Assembly (NCBI RefSeq): GCF_964340395.1
Contig: NC_135566.1
Location: 17,875,001-17,939,000, forward strand
DNA: 64,000 nt
Direction: 5' to 3'
Source of the DNA: Glandiceps talaboti
Taxonomy: Eukaryota; Hemichordata; Enteropneusta; Spengelidae
Positions within the stretch are counted from its first letter, which is position 1. Each line of letters opens with the position of its first letter. Positions 54,201-64,000 of this stretch are shown piece after piece. The position numbers were made by a program, and so were the translations under genes. Below the pieces are notes generated by a model. The model was not told the origin of the DNA. It saw only the letters and a program-made list of their open reading frames with translations, and searched no databases.

Positions 54201-54821
54201 AAAATATTTTGTGCTTTTCTCCCCTTCCCCATACCAGCGCGTTTTTGACCTTATTGTTGCTGCTTTGGATTTATAAATATATATTGACTCTAACTGCTGT
54301 TTATAGTCATTGTATTCATTGAGGACACGCTCGTCAAGATTTTCATTAATAAGCGCTTCAAGTCGAGAAATTTGAGAAGTTATTTTCTTTTCTTGGTCTC
54401 TTAATTCGCGGGCTTTGTTACGACTATACTTAATTGACATTTCCTTTACCTTAAATTTAAAGAATTCCCAACGTGATTTTGGATTGCCGTCGTGATCGTT
54501 AAGGATGCTATTCACAAGTTGACGGACTTCCATTATGTAATCTTCTTGAATTAAATGACTATTATTGAATTTCCAAAAACCCGGCCCACGAGCGTCAGCT
54601 GTAGAATTTAAAGACAAAGAGACAAGACTGTGGTCAGTCATGATAGCTGGTGTGATGTCACAATTCATCAAATACGATTTCCAGGTGAGCGGGACAAAGA
54701 AAAAATCAAGCCGGGAGGCTGATCTCCCCCTTCGCCACGTATACTGTACTCTACCGGGGTGAAGCAGACGAAATGCATCTACACAGTTATTTGTGGTTAA
54801 AAAACGAAAAACAGCCTTTCT
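51251..54821 (-). mobile_element. 5'-truncated L1/Tx1-like LINE with target-site duplication
   Basis: The 3571-bp insertion ends at 51251 in an A-rich tail (T-rich on plus, 51251-51290). It is flanked by CGTTTATCACCCACC at 51236-51250 and 54822-54836. The paralogous site at 59221-59235 has one copy and no insertion. The 5' end is truncated inside the endonuclease domain. The single long ORF implies a fairly recent insertion. Confidence 0.95.
51576..54671 (-). CDS. LINE ORF2 reverse transcriptase, N-terminally truncated (1031 codons from first Met)
   Basis: Non-LTR retrotransposon ORF2 that would reverse-transcribe its RNA at a nicked target. The frame is open upstream of the first Met to about 54815. 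There it encodes the end of the endonuclease domain (YTWRRGRSASRLDFFFVPLT, then MTDHSLV with the catalytic His). RT landmarks: NKTPGSDGLSVEFY about 251, NWRPISLLN about 312, VDLEKAYD with D382, GIRQGCPLS about 438, and FADD 483-486, so the polymerase triad is intact. A C-terminal CCNWC...H...C zinc-knuckle region is present (CPENEDLHHLLWECPAA). Loss of most of the endonuclease makes autonomous movement unlikely. Same strand as the zinc-finger gene, 3' of it. Confidence 0.95.
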   Translation of the reverse strand: MMNCDITPAIMTDHSLVSLSLNSTADARGPGFWKFNNSHLIQEDYIMEVRQLVNSILNDHDGNPKSRWEFFKFKVKEMSIKYSRNKARELRDQEKKITSQISRLEALINENLDERVLNEYNDYKQQLESIYIYKSKAATIRSKTRWYGEGEKSTKYFLNLESKNSSRKTIKELTHDDGTRISERSDLLSYIKHFYSKLYKTTSPDMNDPVINTNFFNVNRIPKLRPEDAQSCEGILSNKECYEILKSMQKNKTPGSDGLSVEFYIALWDDLGDHFTAALNYAFNQGEMSTSQCETVISLIPKSGQTLEKIKNWRPISLLNIDYKVASKAIAKRMSSVVSSVIHPDQRAFIKGRNIAENIHLIRDCLEYTKMTNIPGVVLLVDLEKAYDSLEWPLMFKSLNLFGFGPSIIKWVKVFYTNIKSCVLNNGHSTGWFSPSRGIRQGCPLSTILFIMSIELLAIAVRNTEEIKGVKLPENNSTKLALFADDMSILLSDKDSVIACLSVIQLFSICSGLKINRAKTELVYMGSLRKCKDKICSLTPTSESVKLLGIYLSYNSTANLENNFGKTDSTLRTKLNIWSSRDIGFRGKILLSKTFGISQFIYQMSSLVIPQDIKFAAQKLINSFIWNNKRPKVKWSTMIGQISEGGLKLPSTAITDQAIKVMWLKRLLESTASWSIIPKFYFNKIGSLRFLLCCNFDPSCLGLGHLPLFYKEALNSWFTLSKVYRKKPSTSLDIAQEIIWNNSHIRIGGKSVFYRRLYDRGILYIRDLFDPYGNILSWNDFKQKFHVEIDFLSYAGLLDAIPRKWKTEMRSHSPNIIQTPNVNRFVPKVGGKLLDKVTTKEVYDLLLHSVFQAPTVLGKWDSSFDCSQFDWKTIWNLSFRVTTEEKIRNFQFKILHNILATNQKLNTWGIKDTSCCNWCPENEDLHHLLWECPAAKVFWDKFILLLNFVPDIHLSMSDVIFGKFDICDKIFNLVNHLIILGKFFLYKARLIERRPDSNFDSFISYLKSVKDMEIKFARRGALEHKWESLVL

Positions 54822-54967
54822 CGTTTATCACCCACCTTGTTAATTCTTTAAGCTCCTTTGTAGCACTCTTCATTATATTTGTATTTCCATATATCAAGTA
54901 CATTACCTATTTCCCCTTAGTCTAGTTCCTATACAGTATCGTTACGTTTTATACCTTCAGTCTGTGG

Positions 54968-56086
54968 TTAGAAACCACAGTTGGTATCCACACTATATTT
55001 CCCTATGTGTGTTTTCTTGTGGAATAACAGGCTAGAGTTTCTGGAATAAGCGTTGCCACACATATTACATTTGAATGGTTTTTCACCACTGTGGATCATT
55101 TGGTGACCTTTTAGGTGACATTTCCGAGCAAAACACCTGCCACACGTATCACATTCAAAGGACTTTTCAAGTCCTGTATGAATTGCCATGTGTGCATTCA
55201 TTGCAGACTTCTGGCTGAATTTCTTGCCACATGTATCACACGCATATGGTTGTTCACCAGTATGTATTCTGTTATGAATCTTCAGCGCCGATTTTCTAAG
55301 GAAAGCTTTCCCACATATCTCACATTTGTTTGGCCGCTCGCCAGTATGAACCTTTTTATGACTTCTAAGGTAACTTTTGATTTTGAAACGCTTCCCACAT
55401 ACATCGCATTTGTATGGCTGTTCGTCACTATGGGTTCGTTTGTGATCCGCCAACCATGCGTTCCCCGCGAAGTATAGTCCACAAATATTACATCTTTGTC
55501 GTTCGTCGGTATGCCAGCGTCTTACATGCATACTCTTACTTGCTCGACTGGTGAAACTCTCTCCACAAACTTCACATTTGTATGGTCGTTCGCCAGTATG
55601 TAAAATTTTATGACTATGTAAGGAAGAATTTTGTTTGAAACTCCTTCCACACACGTCACATTTGTAATTGGTTTCATTTCTATGAATTAGTTTGTGTGTA
55701 TGCAAAGTAGTATTGTGAGTAAAAGTCCTCCCACAAATGTCACATTTAAAAGGTTGTTCACCTGTATGTATTCTTCTATGACTTGTTAGACTATAATTGT
55801 GTTTAAAACGTCTTCCACAAATATCACAAGCATACTGGTCCTCATCATTTGTGCTTCCATCATCAGACTCGCCATCTAAATCATCTTCATATCTCCAATC
55901 ACTATCACTCCCATCAGTTATCAACTCCTCATCGTTATCCATGTAAACAACTGTTTCAGTCCTCCTCTCATCGCTGTCTGGTTCTCTTTTCTCTGCTACA
56001 CTGACGTCATTGTTGACAAATGTCTCCGTCTGGCTCACTTCACTTGATACGTTCACATCTGCCATTTTTGATACTGAGAGGTTCAT
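54968..56086 (-). CDS. Ten-finger C2H2 zinc-finger protein, copy A (372 aa)
   Basis: Nuclear DNA-binding protein, probable transcription regulator. The N-terminal ~90 residues are acidic (DGSDSDWRYEDDLDGESDDG) without KRAB, BTB or SCAN. Ten C2H2 fingers follow, from YACDICGRRF to FKCNMCGNAY, joined by TGEQP/TGERP linkers; finger 4 has an extra residue before its last His. The first Met (MNLSVSK) is not conserved in copy B. The Met eight codons in (MADVNVSS, 56065) is shared and is the likelier start. A CTTATTTCCAG just upstream could be a 3' splice site for a 5'UTR exon. It ends with a KYSVDTNCGF tail missing from copy B. Confidence 0.93.
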   Translation of the reverse strand: MNLSVSKMADVNVSSEVSQTETFVNNDVSVAEKREPDSDERRTETVVYMDNDEELITDGSDSDWRYEDDLDGESDDGSTNDEDQYACDICGRRFKHNYSLTSHRRIHTGEQPFKCDICGRTFTHNTTLHTHKLIHRNETNYKCDVCGRSFKQNSSLHSHKILHTGERPYKCEVCGESFTSRASKSMHVRRWHTDERQRCNICGLYFAGNAWLADHKRTHSDEQPYKCDVCGKRFKIKSYLRSHKKVHTGERPNKCEICGKAFLRKSALKIHNRIHTGEQPYACDTCGKKFSQKSAMNAHMAIHTGLEKSFECDTCGRCFARKCHLKGHQMIHSGEKPFKCNMCGNAYSRNSSLLFHKKTHIGKYSVDTNCGF

Positions 56087-56142
56087 CCTTCCTGGAAATA
56101 AGCTGAAATGTCGTGAAACGATAAAGACCCACCACGGTTAAC

Positions 56143-56277
56143 ATGGATTTCGGACGTTCTGCACCAATAGTATTTGCAGATATCTACACTAACATAGAAT
56201 ACAATGATCATTTCACACTTAGAGAAAAGGTGCGACGTGTTATTTATCACTCCCTAGGTAAGCTTTGTCTTAATTAG
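56143..56277 (+). CDS. Divergent small ORF or first exon, copy A (44 aa)
   Basis: Encodes MDFGRSAPIVFADIYTNIEY and then NDHFTLREKVRRVIYHSLGK. The duplicate at 60531 keeps the frame with two substitutions in the part compared (GTA to GCA, Val to Ala; GTG to GTA, silent). CCTAG|GTAAGC near its end could be a splice donor. It lies about 60-80 bp from the zinc-finger start on the opposite strand. Recent duplication alone explains the similarity, so coding status is unproven. Confidence 0.3.
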   Translation: MDFGRSAPIVFADIYTNIEYNDHFTLREKVRRVIYHSLGKLCLN

Positions 56278-58605
56278 TAGCTTGCTAATCAGAACAACCT
56301 CCCTGGTTATTTGCCCAGTGGTAACAGTTGAAAATAGGGGGAAGTGAGAGGAAACAATATTTAAAACTTTTATTTGAAATGTAGAGAAAATAATATTAGA
56401 ATCCGGAAAATCGCGAGTACAAAATTGACTATTTTTCCTTTACCCTATGCCAATACCAAAGAACTGGGCAGGATCAGCATTTTGGAGAAATTGTCAATTC
56501 ACACTTCGTTGGCACACGAAAGTGCTAAAATATTCCTAAGAAAACGTTTTACTATTCATGTTTTATGAACAACATAAATAAAATACGCATATGCACATGT
56601 TGGAGATCACGAACAAAAGAACTGATGTTAGCATATTGTACAATAAGCTGGAAGGTGATAATTAGACTATTGGACATTGATACTGTGTATGCAAAGCCCT
56701 GAAAGTACAACCTTACAGTTTACATTTCATCTCATACCACCAAATACATTTTTGGTGGTCTGAGATTTGATGTTACCGTTGATGAGAACAAAATTGTTTG
56801 GTGCTACTCATATTTTTAAAGCTGACAAATTCAATCGTGATTAAATCAGGAAGTAAAATACAGAACCACGTTTCAAAACCAAATAGAAAATTACAGAAAT
56901 ATTTTAATAATTAATTATTTGAAACTTGAAATAACTTGAAACTGTCGTGTTTCATACCACTGATCTATCTATGATCGGATCCATGGTATTGTTTTTCATT
57001 TCCCCAATTTCTTTTACCGACTAAATAAATGCAAATTACATCTAGTAGGCCGTTATTTTACTCTGATTTCCGCTGTTGGCCTAAACAAGGCATTGCATCT
57101 GGAAATGAGTTTTGTATTCGAATGTGTATATCCTAAGCCAAAAGTCTCGTCCTTGGTTTTCATTTCAAAATTGGCGGATCCCTAGATTTGAAAGCCAAAG
57201 TGTCTGACAATATATACGATGCAATTAGGAAATCCATTTGGAAAAATGACGCATGAAGCCACTTGACGTTGGCCACCATACATGTGGATACATTCAAGGG
57301 TTATGTAAAGACGGAACCAGCAATTCTAACAATTTATCCTCACCTGGACAAACATTTAGCTACAATCAATTTTTATCGAGATGCCCAATAATCACAGACA
57401 AATAAGAAATATTGTCTGTCCCTGTCTTTGCACAGATTGATGATACGTACCTAAATTTTGAATTTTCCAAACGTTCAACATATCAGGAAACCACTGTTGA
57501 CGATCGAGAAGTTTTGCTGACTCTATTGTTGAAGAGACTGAAAGGACAGATGCAAGTATCATGCCAACAACAATTCAAGAACAATAGAAGGTAGAAATCC
57601 TATTGTTTTTGTTATTTAATTTATTCCTTTCAAGTTTCCTGGGAAAATGGTCCATTCCAGTGCATTGGACCACACCAGGACTTATACCCATCCACATCTT
57701 GAGAGAAATAACATCTACATACCATGAATGACGGATAATTTTTCTTTCTTTCTTGAGTCATATGCAAGCTTGTATAACAGTTACGTACTCGACAGATCAT
57801 TTCTAAATTGACTTGTACAAAAACACCACGAGATATGATGACAGTAGTCTATCTGCTAGACCTCGGATGTTCTTCCGATACAACACGACACACGACCGAA
57901 CATCGCTATGTCCGGTCAAGCTCTCACTGCGAACTTCGTTCGCTTATAGTATCGAAAGAAAGCCCGAACGTCTAGCAGCAAGACTGTGATGACAGTAGCC
58001 TGTACTCGATCACTGTTTTCTGATATCAGATGATATCAAAATCAGTCACAATCAATGGAGAATAGATAGATATTCCTTTGTAGGCCATGTTGTATCCTAG
58101 ATATGACGCACTTGAGGTATTATTCTTCGTCGCATCTACAACAAATTGTACGGTGGCTTGCGAGAATGATTGTCAGTAATCTTACAGCTTTCTGTTAGTT
58201 ATTTTCCCCAAAGCGAATCAAAGCTATTGAATGAACCATCAAGATCAATGAGTCTGATCAACAGGGTTTCATGTTGAGTTAGACACCATAAAGATAACAC
58301 GCAAACATAACTTACAGCATATGGGCACTGTATATAGTTAATGATATAATCAGTAACAGCATGCATACCAGATTCTACCAACTTTCACTGGCTGCAGACC
58401 ATGGATTTTGTTTGAACTTCAACAGATTATAGAAGTTGCGTTGCATTGTAATTTACATTGTAAATTTAATATTCAATTGAGACTATCATTATTTGCAAAT
58501 CTATTTGACAGCATCAGTGGACTATCTTTGCAATTAATTGTTTTAAATTTGAAAAATACTATTTGAAATGGTAGCAAAATAATACTATATTTCATCTCCC
58601 TTTCT

Positions 58606-58628
58606 CTATCTATCTATCTATCTGTCTC

Positions 58629-58701
<73 letters not shown>
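58606..58701. repeat. (CTAT)n(CT)n microsatellite, unit 1
   Basis: Homologous to the runs at 50971 and 63430. Confidence 0.95.
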
Positions 58702-58706
<5 letters not shown>

Positions 58707-59388
58707 CTTCATAAGCTTCAGGTCAGTCGTCAGATTACAGTCCATTTCCCTACACCGAGTCACTAGTTTTGTTTACAAATACAAACAAACTAGTAAATAA
58801 ACACAAATAAATAAAAAAGTAAACAAATACGCAAACAGACAAATAAATAAACCGCTAAAGGATTACATAAATACATGAACAAACGACAACAAACAAACAT
58901 ATAGTCACCAATGGAGAGACCCCTCGGGTCTGTGTCAAAAACGTAATGTCCCAAGCCTACATCATTTTAATTATATGAATGGGGTGGCAGAGGATTTGTC
59001 ATAGATCCTACCTACATGTGCAATTGTCTGAATTTATCAAATCCTTACCATTGATTCTGATACTTGTGTCCCATTCAAATCTGACAATAGCCAGTTTAGT
59101 CCATATTTATGAAATATTTCAACAGGAGGGAGAGTCTGCTGTCAAATTGTATACACATGTAATCTGGGAACGACAACATCTTAGAAAACGGAATGGCGGG
59201 GGATAACATTTTACACGTTTATCACCCACCTTGTAAATGCTCCTTAGTAGCACTCACTCTTTATTACATTTGTATTTCCATATATCAAGTACATTACCTA
59301 TTTCCCCTTAGTCTAGTTCATATACAGTATCGTTACGTTTTATACCTTCAGTCTGTGGTTAGATACCACAGTTGGTATCCACACTATA

Positions 59389-60456
59389 TTACCCTATGTG
59401 TGTTTTCTTGTGGATTAACAGGCTAGAGTTTCTGGAATAAGCGTTGCCACATATATTACATTTGAATGGTTTTTCACCACTGTGGATCATTTGATGACCT
59501 TTTAGGTCACCTTTTCGTGCAAAACACCTGCCACACGTATCACATTCAAAAGACTTTTCAAGTCCTGTATGAATTGCCATGTGTGCTTTCATTGCAGACG
59601 GCTGGCTGAATTTCTTGCCACATGTATCACACGCATATGGTTGTTCACCAGTATGTATTCTGTTATGAATCTTCAGCGCCGATTTTCTAAGGAAATCTTT
59701 CCCACATATCTGACATTTGTTTGGTCGCTCGCCAGTATGAACCTTTTTATGACTTCTAAGGTAACTTTTGATTTTGAAACGCTTCCCACATACATCGCAT
59801 TTATATGGCCGTTCGTCACTATGGGTTCGTTTGTGATCCGCCAACCATGCGTTCCCCGCGAAATATCGTCCGCAAATATTACACCTTTGTCGTTCGTCGA
59901 TATGCCAGCGTCTTACATGCATACTTTTACTTGCTCGACTGGTGAAGCTCTCTCCGCAAACTTCACATTTGTATGGTCGTTCGCCAGTATGTAAAATTTT
60001 ATGACTGTGTAAGGAAGAATTTTGTTTGAAACTCCTTCCACACACGTCACATTTGTAATTGGTTTCATTTCTATGAATTAGTTTGTGTGTATGCAAAGTA
60101 GTATTGTGGGTAAAAGTCCTCCCACAAATGTCACATTTAAAAGGTTGTTCACCTGTATGTATTCTTCTATGACTTGTTAGACTATAATTGTGTTTAAAAC
60201 GTCTTCCACAAATATCACAAGCATACTGGTCCTCATCATTTATGCTGCCATCATCAGACTCGCCATCTAAATCATCTTCATATCTCCAATCACTATCACT
60301 CCCATCAGTTATCAACTCCTCATCGTTATCCATGTAAACAACTGTTTCAGTCCTCCTCTCATCGCTGTCTGGTTCTCTTTTCTCTGTTACATTGACGTCA
60401 TTGTTGACAAATGTCTCCGTCTGGTTCACTTCACTTGATACGTTCACATCTGCCAT
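59389..60456 (-). CDS. Ten-finger C2H2 zinc-finger protein, copy B (355 aa)
   Basis: Same architecture as copy A: acidic N-terminus from MADVNVSSEVNQTETF, then ten C2H2 fingers ending KKTHIG. Protein differences from copy A include finger 5 (GLYF to GRYF), finger 7 (CEICGKAF to CQICGKDF), finger 8 (QKSAMNAH to QPSAMKAH), finger 9 (RKCHLKGH to RKGDLKGH) and finger 10 (LLFH to LLIH). Fingers 9 and 10 change at base-contacting helix positions. A single A-to-T change converts AAA to TAA right after HIG and removes the 10-residue tail of copy A; no finger is lost. Confidence 0.93.
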   Translation of the reverse strand: MADVNVSSEVNQTETFVNNDVNVTEKREPDSDERRTETVVYMDNDEELITDGSDSDWRYEDDLDGESDDGSINDEDQYACDICGRRFKHNYSLTSHRRIHTGEQPFKCDICGRTFTHNTTLHTHKLIHRNETNYKCDVCGRSFKQNSSLHSHKILHTGERPYKCEVCGESFTSRASKSMHVRRWHIDERQRCNICGRYFAGNAWLADHKRTHSDERPYKCDVCGKRFKIKSYLRSHKKVHTGERPNKCQICGKDFLRKSALKIHNRIHTGEQPYACDTCGKKFSQPSAMKAHMAIHTGLEKSFECDTCGRCFARKGDLKGHQMIHSGEKPFKCNICGNAYSRNSSLLIHKKTHIG

Positions 60457-60530
60457 TTTTGATACTGAGAGGTTCCTTCTTCCTGGTAAGCTGAAATGTC
60501 GTGAAACGATAAAGACCCCCCACGGTTAAC

Positions 60531-60665
60531 ATGGATTTCGGACGTTCTGCACCAATAGCATTTGCAGATATCTACACTAACATAGAATACAATGATCATT
60601 TCACACTTAGAGAAAAGGTACGACGTGTTATTTATCACTCCCTAGGTAAGCTTTGTCTTAATTAG
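60531..60665 (+). CDS. Divergent small ORF or first exon, copy B (44 aa)
   Basis: Paralogue of the ORF at 56143: MDFGRSAPIAFADIYTNIEY and the same continuation. Same relation to the zinc-finger gene and same potential donor CCTAG|GTAAGC. Confidence 0.3.
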   Translation: MDFGRSAPIAFADIYTNIEYNDHFTLREKVRRVIYHSLGKLCLN

Positions 60666-62181
60666 TAGCTTGCTATACTAATCAGAACAACCTCCCTGGT
60701 TATTTGCCCAGTGGTAACAGTTGAAAATAGGGGGAAGTGAGAGGAAACAATATTCACAACTTTTATTTGAAAATGTAGAGAAAATAATATTAGAATCCGG
60801 AAAATCGCGAGTACAAAATTGACTATTTTTCCTTTACCCTATGCCAATACCAAAGAACTTGGCAGGGTCAGCATTTTGGATAAATTGTCAATTCACACTT
60901 CGTTAGCACACGAAAGTGCTAAAATATTCCCAAGAAAACGTTTTACTGTTCATGTTTTACGAACAATATAAATAAAATATGTATATGCACATGTTGGAGA
61001 TCACGAACAAAAGAACTGATGTTAGCATATTGTACAATAAGCTGGAAGGTGATAATTAGACTATTGGACATTGATACTGTGTATGCAAAGCCCTGAAAGT
61101 AGAACCTTACAGTTTACATTTCATCTCATACCACCAAATACATTTTTGGTGGTCTCAGATTTGATGTTACCGTTGATGAGAACAAAATTGTTTGGTGCTA
61201 CTCATATTTTTAAAGCTGACAAATTCAATCGTGATTAAATCAGGAAGTAAAATACAGAACCACGTTTTAAAACCAAATAGAAAATTACAGAAATATTTTA
61301 ATAATTAATTATTTGAAACTTGAAATAACTTGAAACTGTCGTGTTTCATACCACTGATCTATCTATGATAGGATCCATGGTATTGTTTTTCATTTCCCCA
61401 ATTTCTTTTACCGACTAAATAAATGCAAATTACATCTAGTAGGCCGTTATTTTACTCTGATTTCCGTTGTTGACCTAAACAAGGCATTGCATCTGGAAAT
61501 GAGTTTTGTATTCAAATGTGTATATCCTAAGCCAAAAGTCTCGTCCTTGGTTTTCATTTCAAAATTGGCGGATCCCTAGATTTGAAAGCCAAAGTGTCTG
61601 ACAATATATACGATGCAATTAGGAAATCCATGGGGAAAACTGACGCACATGACGCCACTGGACGTTGACCACCATACATATGGATACATTCAAGGGCTAT
61701 GTAAAGATGGGACCAGCAATTCTAACAATTTATCCTCACCTGGACAAACATTTAGCTACATTCAATTTTGATCGAGGTGCCCACTAATCACAGACAAATA
61801 AGAAATATTGTCTGTCCCTGTCTTTGCACAGATTGATGATACGTACCTAAATTTTGAATTTTCCAAACGTTCAACATATCAGGAAACCACTGTTGACGAT
61901 CGAGAAGTTTTGCTAACTCTATTGTTGAAGAGACTGAAAGGACAGATGCAAGTGTCATGCCAACAACAATTCAAGAACAATAGAAGGTAGAAATCCTATT
62001 GTTTTTGTTATTTAATTTATTCCTTTCAAGTTTCCTGGGAAAATGGTCCATTCCAGTGCATTGGACCACACCAGGACTTATACCCATCCACATCTTGAGA
62101 GAAATAACATCTACATACCATGAATGACGGATAATTTTTCTTTATTTCTTGAGTCATATGCAAGCTTGTATAACAGTTACG

Positions 62182-62610
62182 GAATAGTTTACCACACGAT
62201 ATATATGCAAGCTTGTATAACAGTTACGGAATAGTTTACCACACGATATTCGTAGTATTTCTTCCAAAAGTCTTTTTAAAAAGAAGTTTAAACAATTTCT
62301 TCTTGACGAGTCCTGTGTATTGTAATTTATACAAGTTTTCCTTTGCACCATTCCTTGTTGTTGTAGTTGTTTTTTCCTCCGAAGTTATGAGAACAGCAAA
62401 TATGTGTAAATAGTAATCCTCAGATTAAGTATATTTCGAGTAGCTAGACTCGATTAGTCTATGCATAACTATTTCTAGCTACATTTCCTACAATTGTCGT
62501 CACACGTCCAATTGAAGTGGACGAAATTGTCACTGTCGTTGCTGTTGTTATTTTGTTTTGTTTGTTTTTCGTAGGAAATAAAGTTATTATTATTATTATT
62601 ATTATTATTA
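62182..62610 (+). mobile_element. 427-bp LINE 3'-end fragment inserted in unit 2
   Basis: Absent from unit 1, where GTTACG is followed directly by TACTCGACAG (57777-57795). The plus strand encodes NSLPHDIRSISSKSLFKKKF and then KQFLLDES, the typical C-terminus of a CR1/Jockey-like LINE RT, followed by a 3'UTR and GGAAATAAAGTTATTATTAT with a (TTA)n tail. A 48-bp segment at its left end is tandemly duplicated (from 62161 and 62209). No clear target duplication. Confidence 0.8.
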
Positions 62611-63429
62611 CTCGACAGATCATTTCTAAATTGACTTGTACAAAAACACCACGAGATATGATGACAGTAGTCTATCTGCTAGACCTCGGATGTTCTTCCG
62701 ATACAACACGACACACGACCGAACATCGCTATGTTCGGTCAAGCTCTCACTGCGAACTTCGTTCGCTTATAGTATCGAAAGAAAGCCCGAACGTCTAGCA
62801 GCAAGACTGTGATGACAGTAGCCTGTACTCGATCACTGTTTTCTGATATCAGATGATATCAAAATCAGTCACAATCAATGGAGAATAGATAGATATTCCT
62901 TTGTAGGACATGTTGTATCCTAGATATGACGCACTTGAGGTATTATTCTTCGTCGCATCTACAACAAATTGTACGGTGGCTTGCGAGAATGATTGTCAGT
63001 AATCTTACAGCTTTCTGTTAGTTATTTTCCCCAAAGCGAATCAAAGCTATTGAATGAACCATCAAGATCAATGAGTCTGATCAACAGGGTTTCATGTTGA
63101 GTTAGACACCATAAAGATAACACGCAAACATAACTTACAGCATATGGGCACTGTATATAGTTAATGATATAATCAGTAACAGCATGCATACCAGATTCTA
63201 CCAACTTTCACTGGCTGCAGACCATGGATTTTGTTTGAACTTCAACAGATTATAGAAGTTGCGTTGCATTGTAATTTACATTGTAAATTTAATATTCAAT
63301 TGAGACTATCATTATTTGCAAATCTATTTGACAGCATCAGTGGACTATCTTTGCAATTAATTGTTTTAAATTTGAAAAATACTATTTGAAATGGTAGCAA
63401 AATAATACTATATTTCATCTCCCTTTCTC

Positions 63430-63575
<146 letters not shown>

Positions 63576-64000
63576 CTTCATAAGCTTCAGGTCAGTCGTC
63601 AGATTACAGTCCATTTCCCTACACCGAGTCACTAGTTTTGTTTACAAATACAAATAAACTAGTAAATAAACACAAATAAATAAACAAGTAAACAAATACG
63701 CAAACAAACAAATAAATAAACCGCTAAAGGATTACATAAATACATGAACAAACGACAACAAACAAACATATAGTCACCAATGGAGAGACCCCATGGGTCT
63801 GTGTCAAAAACGTAATGTCCCAAGCCTACATCATTTTAATTATATGAATGGGGTCGCAGAGGATTTCTCATAGACCCTACCTACATGTGCAATTGTCTGA
63901 ATTTATCAAATCCTTACCATTGATTCTGATACTTGTGTCCCATTCAAATCTGACAATAGCCAGTTTAGTCCATATTTATGAAATATTTCAACAGGAGGGA

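Larger units (their letters stand above)
54837..59235. repeat. Segmental duplication unit 1 (zinc-finger gene A)
   Basis: About 4.4 kb, repeated from 59236 onward with only scattered substitutions and a few indels. It comprises the zinc-finger gene, its 5' flank, the divergent small ORF and a CT microsatellite. Confidence 0.95.

Noticed and set aside
55115-55477. 120-codon plus-strand ORF (and 59569-59994 in unit 2)
   Set aside because: Antisense shadow of the zinc-finger arrays, whose strong codon pattern leaves the opposite strand open.
62154-62351. 65-codon minus-strand ORF in the unit 2 insert
   Set aside because: Antisense to the LINE C-terminal coding fragment on the plus strand.

Overview
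This is eukaryotic (metazoan) DNA: AT-rich, low gene density, GT-AG introns, long microsatellites, satellite-like tandem arrays, terminal-inverted-repeat (TIR) elements and non-LTR retrotransposons. The gene set (cytosolic-type sulfotransferase, RNF215-type RING ligase, aminergic GPCR, poly-C2H2 zinc finger) fits a bilaterian. The repeat style suggests a marine invertebrate, but I cannot name the species from sequence alone.

Layout. 1-764 (minus): N-terminal part of a sulfotransferase that runs off the left edge, with a TATA-like box about 100 bp upstream. 765-6134: repeats and AT-rich intergenic DNA. 6135-20855 (minus): a gene reconstructed here exon by exon from splice signals, phase and homology. 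It has ten coding exon positions and encodes a single-pass RING-H2 E3 ligase of the RNF215 type, with a signal peptide, luminal domain, TM segment and RING. One exon position is occupied by two related, same-phase exons 50 bp apart (10274-10372 and 10423-10551), so they look mutually exclusive. At two other exons the 3' end of the exon plus its 5' splice site has been copied into a tandem array: 12 copies at 14685-15342 and 5 copies at 6822-7018.

20.9-34 kb: mostly non-coding, with a possible degraded coiled-coil coding stretch, TIR elements, and 37-bp and 77-bp tandem repeats. 34031-35248 (plus): an aminergic class-A GPCR whose CDS lies in one exon behind a clear 3' splice site. 35.3-49 kb: simple repeats, a 34-bp array, several long-TIR DNA elements (one with a perfect 5-bp target duplication), and a weak cluster of coding-like minus-strand segments at 41.3-43.4 kb.

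48.9-64 kb: a tandem segmental duplication of about 4.4 kb units. Units 1 and 2 each carry a ten-finger C2H2 gene on the minus strand (54968-56086 and 59389-60456) and a divergent 44-codon small ORF. An older, partial unit lies at 48937-51250 and is interrupted by a decayed CR1/I-like LINE. A 3.57-kb, 5'-truncated L1/Tx1-like LINE with an intact reverse-transcriptase ORF sits 3' of the first zinc-finger gene. It is flanked by a 15-bp target duplication, and unit 2 preserves the empty site. Unit 2 itself carries a 427-bp LINE 3'-end fragment absent from unit 1.

The genes show no operon-like or pathway relationship. The most unusual signal is the RNF215-like gene, with its candidate mutually exclusive exons and two independent exon-end/5' splice-site satellites.
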